A program made the position numbers and the translations under genes. Below the pieces are notes generated by a model. That model worked only from the letters and a program-made list of their open reading frames with translations, searched no databases and was not told where the DNA came from. Source: Isoetes taiwanensis (taxonomy: Eukaryota; Streptophyta; Lycopodiopsida; Isoetales; Isoetaceae). From it: a stretch of DNA of 64,000 bases. Each line of letters opens with the position of its first letter. Within the stretch, counting starts at the first letter, position 1. The stretch is from positions 13,157,156 to 13,221,155 of the forward strand of contig JAJEKV010000039.1 in NCBI GenBank assembly GCA_021234155.1, given 5' to 3'. Shown here piece after piece: positions 57,827 to 64,000 of this stretch.

Positions 57827-59955
57827 ATGAAGAAGCAGAATGTGGCGCTCTTCCTTGTCGGAATGCTCATGCTTCATATTTGTTGGCCTGTTCAATGCCA
57901 GGTACTTATGTAGTTTTACACATTGCTTTGTTCTTTTCCATTTCTCGTTTCCAAAACTGCTGCTTCACGGAATTCCTTTTTCCATAGCCACAGCAGCTCG
58001 CCCTTTTTCCTCATTTTTTTTCATCTTCGGTCCCTGTCCATCCTCCTCACCTTTTTTTGTCCTTTCCTTCCCAACCTGCCAACTTTTTCTCTTTGTAAGA
58101 AGTATTAACGTTTTTATGTATTAGAAAATAGTAGCAAGTTGTTTCATGGTGGCTAAATAGATTGGTTAGCCCCGTTAGTGGCTAGGCTACATGAAATAGC
58201 AAGCTATGCTCTTTCCAAACTGGCAACTCGGTCGCTACTTCCGCCTCCGAAATGGAAAATGGCCCAAGGATTCCGCTCAAGCAGTCAGCTGCAGATCCTC
58301 CCAGTTGCCTTGTTGTGGCGGCCACAACAACAACAAGGATCCTCCCAGTCGCCACAACCACAACAAGGATCCTCCCAGTCGCCACAACAAGCCACAACAA
58401 GGATCCCTCCCAGTCGCCACAACAAGCCACAGGAGCGGGTCTGGAATTGGCGACTGGGAGGATCTCCTGTGGCTCGCCGATCGCGGGCCCCTGGAATCAA
58501 CTTCCCACTTTCCATGCCGCTGTACTTACATAGATAGGCTTTATTTTGGCCCCTCCATGTCAAATCATGCGTAAATATCACCTAAAAAAATTAAATGACC
58601 ATCAACTTATTCATGACTTGTTTAAACATTGGTTGAAAACACAAGAAATAGAGCCTTTCTTCCTTTATAGAGCATAATATTAAGAGATCCCTCTCTTCCT
58701 TTATGTGAGTATAATGTATATATACTCTTGTAACGGGGCCATTCTCAGTATAAGATAATCTACCTTCTAGCCCCACCATGTCATTACCATTTCATTGTAT
58801 ATGACGATTCTAGCATTAGAAGGAAAGAAGGAAGGAAGGAAGGTATTAGAGGAGGAGTTGGATATTTCATGCATGAAGTATTAGAAAAAAGGGCACAATA
58901 CATATGAAAAATCTTAAAGATGTTAGTCCTAATAAGATAGGATTTGAAGAGGATTTATAACTATCAAATTGTTAGTGTTGATGAGTTAGGAGAGTAGGAA
59001 GAGTAGTTAGTATTTAATTTCATTGTCCTAGGCCTCAAGGGATGGAATAAACATCTCTCTCTTAGTGAGTATTGAGAAAGAAAGAAAGAATGAATGATTT
59101 TTGAGAGAGGCAAGACTATTTCTTTACAGTTGAAGGAAATATTGTTTTATAGTTTTTCTGCTGCATAAGGTCTTTAATTCTGGTAGTAATACGCCTGCTG
59201 CTCTCTCTTTGTACTTGGGTCCCATAGGCGAGTTGGTCTCCGTGGACGATAAAATCATATTCTATTCTATTCTATTCTCAACAATTATTATGCCTAGAGG
59301 TTACGCGATTTATATCAACATTCAAATTTGGAGAATTTGATTAAATTATCATATCAAGATATTGTACCACCTATAGTTGCGTTAATTTATGCGTTGCCTT
59401 TTCTTTCACCTAAGGTAACTGGCCAATATGTCATAAACTAGACTGGTCTCAAGTAGATAAATGATTGCCACTAGATAATGATATTGCCACTATAAGTAAT
59501 CCTTGTTAGGAATACACAAGCATTCTTTGCCCATCTACATCCTTTATTGGGTCCCATAGACCGATTGGCCTCAATGGATGATAAAAATCATTCAATTCAA
59601 TAACAACTACACATGATTACAAACCATCTTCACCAAAGAGTTGAAGAAAACTTTCACCAAAACAACCAAGAGGTAAGTGAATAGTGAAAGTTTTCTTACT
59701 TCATGTGAAGACCTACATGGTGGAGTCCAATTCCTATGTCTTTTAGAATATTTATCTTGGAACTCTATAAGCTAGTTTTTTGTTCTTCAATTCAATTCAA
59801 TTCAAGTCAATTCAATTCTTCCTTTCTCATAATTTACTTTGGCCCAGGTAGGAAAGCATTGCATTAAAAATTCAGATTGTCTTGAAGGAAGCTACTGTAG
59901 CAAATGTTCTGTACCAAGTACTTGCCACCGACAAAAGGCAACAAATATAACCACA
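57827..59955 (+). CDS. PLC-like phosphodiesterase, secreted, first two exons (gene continues)
   Basis: Exon 1 (57827-57901) encodes a signal peptide: MKKQN, then hydrophobic VALFLVGMLMLHICW, ending PVQCQ before GTACTT. Exon 2 (59848-59955, AG before, GTAAGA after, same phase) encodes VGKHCIKNSDCLEGSYCSKC and CHRQ. The pattern G-x2-C-x4-DC-x2-G-YC-x2-C...C-x-R is the Cys-rich module that precedes the PI-PLC X-type catalytic domain in plant PLC-like phosphodiesterases (At5g67130 type), where LPFNKY-W-LTTHN normally follows. That catalytic part is not found before 64000, so it lies to the right or the gene is broken. Intron 1 is 1.9 kb with a minisatellite and two LINE tails; intron 2 starts 46 bp before a hAT-type insertion. 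Confidence 0.65.
58315..58440. repeat. ~27-bp minisatellite in intron 1 of the PLC-like gene
   Basis: Units based on acaacaaggatcctcccagtcgcc repeat about four times with length variation (extra agccacaac words). All reading frames stay open through it, which explains several long apparent ORFs that are not genes. Confidence 0.8.
59212..59283 (+). mobile_element. LINE 3' end fragment L8
   Basis: gggtcccataggcgagttgg is followed by GTCTCCGTGGACGATAAAA (to 59253) and tattctattctattctattctc. The terminal block is identical to that of L2 over 19 bases. Only the last 70 bp are present, in intron 1 of the PLC-like gene. Confidence 0.8.
59541..59605 (+). mobile_element. LINE 3' end fragment L9
   Basis: gggtcccatagaccgattgg is followed by cctcaatggatgataaaa and a short attcaattcaa tail. 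A second truncated 3' end in the same intron, with a different tail unit from L8. Confidence 0.75.
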
Positions 59956-59993
59956 GTAAGAATGTATTTTACTAGTGTTATGTAGATTTTTAT

Positions 59994-60357
59994 ATTGTAT
60001 TCAGTGTTGTTACGTACTTACCGTACCTGTACGGTACTGTAAGTATTTTACGTATCATACCTCGTAACGTACCTCTGAATTTTTAACGTACCAAAAAAAG
60101 ACCGATGCGTTAAAAAGTGTTGTTCCGCGTACCTATAAAATATGTCTTGTACCTATAAAATACTTGTAAAATACTTACCGGTACCTATAAAATACCTATA
60201 AAATACGTCATCAGTACCTTTAAAATACTTACCGTACTTGTGTTGAAAACTCCAAAAAAATTTGAAGCAAAACATTTCATTTTCCATTCCATACGTCTGG
60301 TACCTTTGGTGCGGTATGCTAAAATACTTGAAAGGTACCCATGCACTTGATTGTATT
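59994..60357. mobile_element. Short hAT-type element, 348 bp, with 8-bp target duplication
   Basis: The left end CAGTGTTGTTACGTAC at 60002 matches the termini of the 944-bp element at 46783. The flanking octamer attgtatt (59994-60001) recurs at 60350-60357, which sets the right end at 60349. The right terminus (gcacttg) is diverged from the expected CAACACTG. The interior is rich in gtacctataaaatac words. It lies in intron 2 of the PLC-like gene. Confidence 0.65.
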
Positions 60358-61745
60358 AAGGATTCTTGTATTCTAGAATATGGCTTTTTGATCTTTTAAG
60401 GATTCTTGTATTCTAGAAGGGCTATGGCTTTTGATCTTTTAGGCTTGCCTTGATATTCGAAAATGCTCTTGTTACGCTTTTAATCTAGAAATCAATTTAT
60501 TGTTATGCAAATTGCATATTAGAAAGGTAGGACAAAATGTTTCAAAGCCTTCCTATCTATTATTTTCGATACATTTTATATTCGAGGTTTCCTACTTTAG
60601 GTTCATTACTTTACGCATATGATTTTTATTTTTGCCATAATTCTAGAGCAATTAGGAAGAAATAGATATGCACAATGGCTTCTTCTCATTGGCAATAACA
60701 TAGCTTGTGGAGACTTACATGACCACCAAAAGCAATTGTTACTAGCATTAGCTAGTCATGTATATTATGTAAGAGATAATTATGTGTTTATAAGAGTTAC
60801 AATTGAAACATGGACTTGGAAAATGAAGATGGCACAACTTTTTGGAGATAATTGAGCTTTTTAAAGAACTTTATATAGATCATAGCTATATACAAATAGG
60901 CTATTAGAAGATGATTTAGGTTGAGGAATCTAGACATCATACAATAGTCAAATTCTTATGTTTACTATCCATTCAAGCAAGCTCTACATGTAAGTGTGGA
61001 TTGCTTAGACGATTAGTCTTTGTGGTTCTTGAGAATTCTATTTGTTTTTTTATCCATTAAATTCTTTTTCACTAGCCTATTTATTAGTTAATTCTCATAT
61101 TATCTTCCCATAGAACAATTGGTCACTAGTGGGCTTTAAAAATGTTATTCCCTCTCCTCAAAACAGAATTGAATTAATGGAGAGTGCCATCCAAATGAGC
61201 AACACAAGTACCATGAACACATCTCATAGACAATGATGTTCTTCAATTCAATTCAACCTCTTGCTCTTGTTTCTTTTTTTCATTTTTATTGTTTTTCTTA
61301 TTTGCCTTTTTATATTTATCCTCTATTAATGAAATGGAAGCGGATATCGTTGCCATTTAATAAATCGCATGGCTAACGGCGCATAACTCATTTGCAATAA
61401 GTAGCGGCCTTCGTTTTCATGTTGCCCGTGTTTTCAGACAAATCAAGATGATAGTGTATGAGACCAATTAAATGTAAGAGCAATATCTTCCCTAGTTTTA
61501 CCAATATTAAGTGCTATAATAGTATTGACACCATCTTTAAATTTTTATTAGAATGGCGTTCGAGGTTTAATGCTAGACATGTACGATTTTAAAAATGACA
61601 TATGGCTATGTCATTCATTTGGAGGCGTGCTATGAGGCGGCTGCATTTGTAAGCCATGATATTACGTTAATGCATGTGTATGAACTAAACATGATTAAAT
61701 TATCTGTTTGGGACATCATATCCTTGGCTATTGCTATGCATCATT
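60358..61745. other. Intron or intergenic, AT-rich, no exon seen
   Basis: Probably within intron 2 of the PLC-like gene. One open stretch (60619-60853) has no recognisable motif. A possible diverged LINE end, cccatagaacaattggtcac followed by tttaaaaatg, lies near 61105-61145. Confidence 0.35.
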
Positions 61746-63886
61746 CGGATAATAGGTCTTCATTTAACTAACGGATAACCTTCCTCCTCGTAGCTTAAGA
61801 AAAACTTTACCTATGAAGGACTAGGGAAAACATAGAATAAAGATTGTAGATGCCAAAAGAGTCTCTTCTTCACATTCTTGGAAATTATGAAATACCAAGC
61901 TAGCATAATCCGCCTTCTATAAAAAGAAAAAATAGGAAAAATAAAAGTGGATAGCCCATGGTTTTAGATTTTTTTTTTTCTATTGTCAATGAATGAATAC
62001 CATCCCTCTCCTCCATGAACGTTGGGATATGTTCTTTGTGCAACCTAAAAAGGATATCAAGTTTGGTGAAAGTAAAACAAATGAAAAGTAATTTTTATGC
62101 TAATCAAGATATAGCAAACTATCAATAGTGCCTAGCATTCGTAGACTTTAAAAAATATTAAAACAACCCCAAATATTTTAGCTAAGAAAGAGTAAACCCA
62201 TTATTGATCATAGATCTAGCTCTAGCTTTGTTCATAGATCCTGCTCCCAACCATAATTCTTATTATATATTTTTGACCACTGAGCAATAACTATAGCGTA
62301 ATTTTAACTCTAACCAACTCATATCCGTAACTTTGAACCTAAAATTAACACTAACAATAAATAGCTATAACCCTACTTCAACTAACCCCAAATCCACCAT
62401 TAACTCTAAATGCGGGAAGCATAATACTAGCCTTATCCATTAAACCTAATCTAATTCCATCCTACCGGTAGATCCTAATTCTAGTTGTAACCACATATTC
62501 TTGATCATACTAATTAACCCTATTTGTAATTTTAGCATTAACTAAAATCTTCTTTGCAAAACCTTAACCTAGTTCTAATCCTAACTTTAATAAGCGAAAT
62601 CTACCATACCCAAACTAGCATAAGCATAGGAACGGCGATTCTCATCATAAAAATGACCATAAGCCCATCCTTGATCTTGATATTGGTTGTGATTCTAATC
62701 CTAACCCTCGGCTGGAAGCTTGCCATTGATACCCAGTTATAACCACATTGACCCTAATCCAAATCCTAACTAGTCATTTTAACCTTCACCCTAATCCACA
62801 CATGAACAAGAATCGAAAGGGATGACAAAACCATACCACATCCCTCACAAGAAAATGGATATCTTGCCAAGGAATCCTAGCAAATGTGGGCATGTCTTAT
62901 GTTATCGGAAGCCTCTTGGAGGGCTTTCCAACATAATGGAGACTTATTATTGGATAATAGGTCTCCCTTTAACTGAATCCTTGCTCCTATAGCTTAAGAA
63001 TAACTTTACCTATGAAGGACGGGGAAAAACATAGAATAGAGATTGTAGATGCCAAAAGAGTCTCTTCTTCACATTCTTGGAAATTACGAGATACCAAGTG
63101 TGCAATCACACCTTCTATAAAAACAAATTAGGAAAAATTAAAGCGAGTAGCCCATGGATTTAGATTTGTTTTCTATTGTCAATGAATGAATACCATCCCT
63201 CTCCTCCATGAAAGTTAGGGTATGTTCTTTATGCAACCCAAAAAGGATATCAAGTTTGGTTAAAGTAAAACAAATGAAAAGTAATTTTATGCTAATCAAG
63301 ATATAGCAAAAGCGATCAATAGTGCCTAGCGTTCATAGGCTTTAAAAAGTATTAAAACAACCCCAAATATTTTAGCTAAGAAAGAGTAAACCCATTATTG
63401 ATCATAGATCTAGCTCTAGCCTTGTTCTTAGACCTTGCTCCCAAACCATAATTCTTATTATATATTCTTGACCACGAGCAATAACTATAACCTTAATTTT
63501 AACTCTAACCAACTCATATCAAGTAACTTTGAAGCTAAGGCCGAACACTAACAATAAATAGCTATAACCCTACTCCATTAACCCCAAATCCACCGTTAAC
63601 TCTAAATCACGGGGAAGCGTAATACTAGCCTTATCAGTTAAACCTAATCTAATTCCATCCTACAAACCGATCCCAATCCTAATTGTAACCACATATTCAT
63701 GATCATACTAACTAATCCTATTTGTAATTTTAGCCTTAACTAAAGTCCTACTTCAAAACCTTAACCCTAGTTCTAATCCTAACTTTAATAACTGAAATCT
63801 TAACCATACCCAAACTAGCATAAACATAGGAACGACGATTCTCATCATAAAAATGACCATAAGCCCATCCTTGATCTTGATATTGG
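61746..63886. repeat. 1.2-kb-period direct duplication with CCCTAA-rich text
   Basis: The segment 61746-62686 is repeated as 62952-63886, offset about 1200 bp. Matches are high at both ends: agattgtagatgccaaaagagtctcttc, tcaatgaatgaataccatccctctc, and ctcatcataaaaatgaccat through cttgatattgg. The second half of each unit is rich in aaccctaa, cctaatcc and taactctaacc words, which resemble degenerate telomere repeats. The copies differ by small indels and substitutions. Confidence 0.85.
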
Positions 63887-64000
63887 ACAATGATTCACCT
63901 GAAATGCTCTTGGATCAAATGATGAAAATTGTGCTATGGGAACCTTTCTGTCCATATAAATAAATTGGATTTAACAAGGGACAACTTAATGTTCGACTGG
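63887..64000. other. Right edge, unassigned
   Basis: AT-rich sequence after the duplication; no feature supported. Confidence 0.3.

Noticed and set aside
58178-58581. Several overlapping open frames of 80-120 codons on both strands
   Set aside because: They come from the acaacaaggatcctcccagtcgcc minisatellite, whose unit length keeps frames open. There is no domain and no splice support.
61746-63886. True telomere or CRISPR-like array
   Set aside because: Words are degenerate, not a perfect heptamer array, and CRISPR arrays do not occur in plant nuclear DNA.

Overview
The window is nuclear DNA of a land plant. The evidence is split genes with GT-AG introns that encode plant-type proteins (an ECHIDNA/TVP23 protein, an AKR4C aldo-keto reductase, a plant NECAP, a class II trehalose-phosphate synthase relic, a PLC-like phosphodiesterase), set in a large amount of transposon debris. 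The proteins are clearly plant but fairly diverged from angiosperm versions, and the LINEs have a C-terminal Cys/His region that is unusual for plant L1 elements. This suggests a non-angiosperm such as a fern or lycophyte. That is an inference; the sequence alone does not fix the species.

Layout. 1-1480: 5' half of a dead LINE (minus strand, runs off the left edge). 2573-7344: a compact gene cluster with ECHIDNA (+), AKR4C (-), and a small Cys-rich protein gene (+) that shares a 179-bp divergent promoter with the reductase. 8479-13665: a near full-length but dead LINE (-). 14153-14833: a TRIM-type miniature LTR retrotransposon with a perfect 5-bp target duplication. 15-23 kb: gene relics on the plus strand (an ExAD-like EGF exon, a class II TPS pseudogene, a multi-exon region that may be GMI1/SMCHD1-like). 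Two members of one fold-back element family sit in this area. 24.6-26.4 kb: local tandem repeats. 26.44-31.56 kb: a second long LINE, in the opposite orientation, followed by a Helitron-like 3' end. 35657-37300: an intact NECAP gene (-). 39-46 kb: further LINE fragments and a DUF4283-like retroelement ORF. 46783-47726: a hAT-type non-autonomous element with a perfect 8-bp target duplication. 48-57 kb: mostly relics (kinase fragment, small palindromic MITE, LINE tail). 57827 to beyond the window: the start of a secreted PLC-like phosphodiesterase gene whose introns hold LINE tails and a second hAT-type element. 61.7-63.9 kb: a 1.2-kb-period direct duplication with telomere-like CCCTAA-rich words.

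Four genes look intact and complete in the window: ECHIDNA, AKR4C, the small Cys-rich protein and NECAP. I re-derived their exon structures with consistent reading phase. ECHIDNA (trans-Golgi secretion) and NECAP (clathrin adaptor accessory) are both membrane-traffic proteins, but they lie 32 kb apart on opposite strands and I do not infer co-regulation. The most notable points outside genes are the amplified-LTR TRIM, the two hAT-type elements with target duplications, a LINE family with one conserved 3' end but different microsatellite tails, the mirrored fold-back pair, and a pair of TGACGTGG boxes in front of ECHIDNA. I found no CRISPR, operon, rRNA or tRNA gene.
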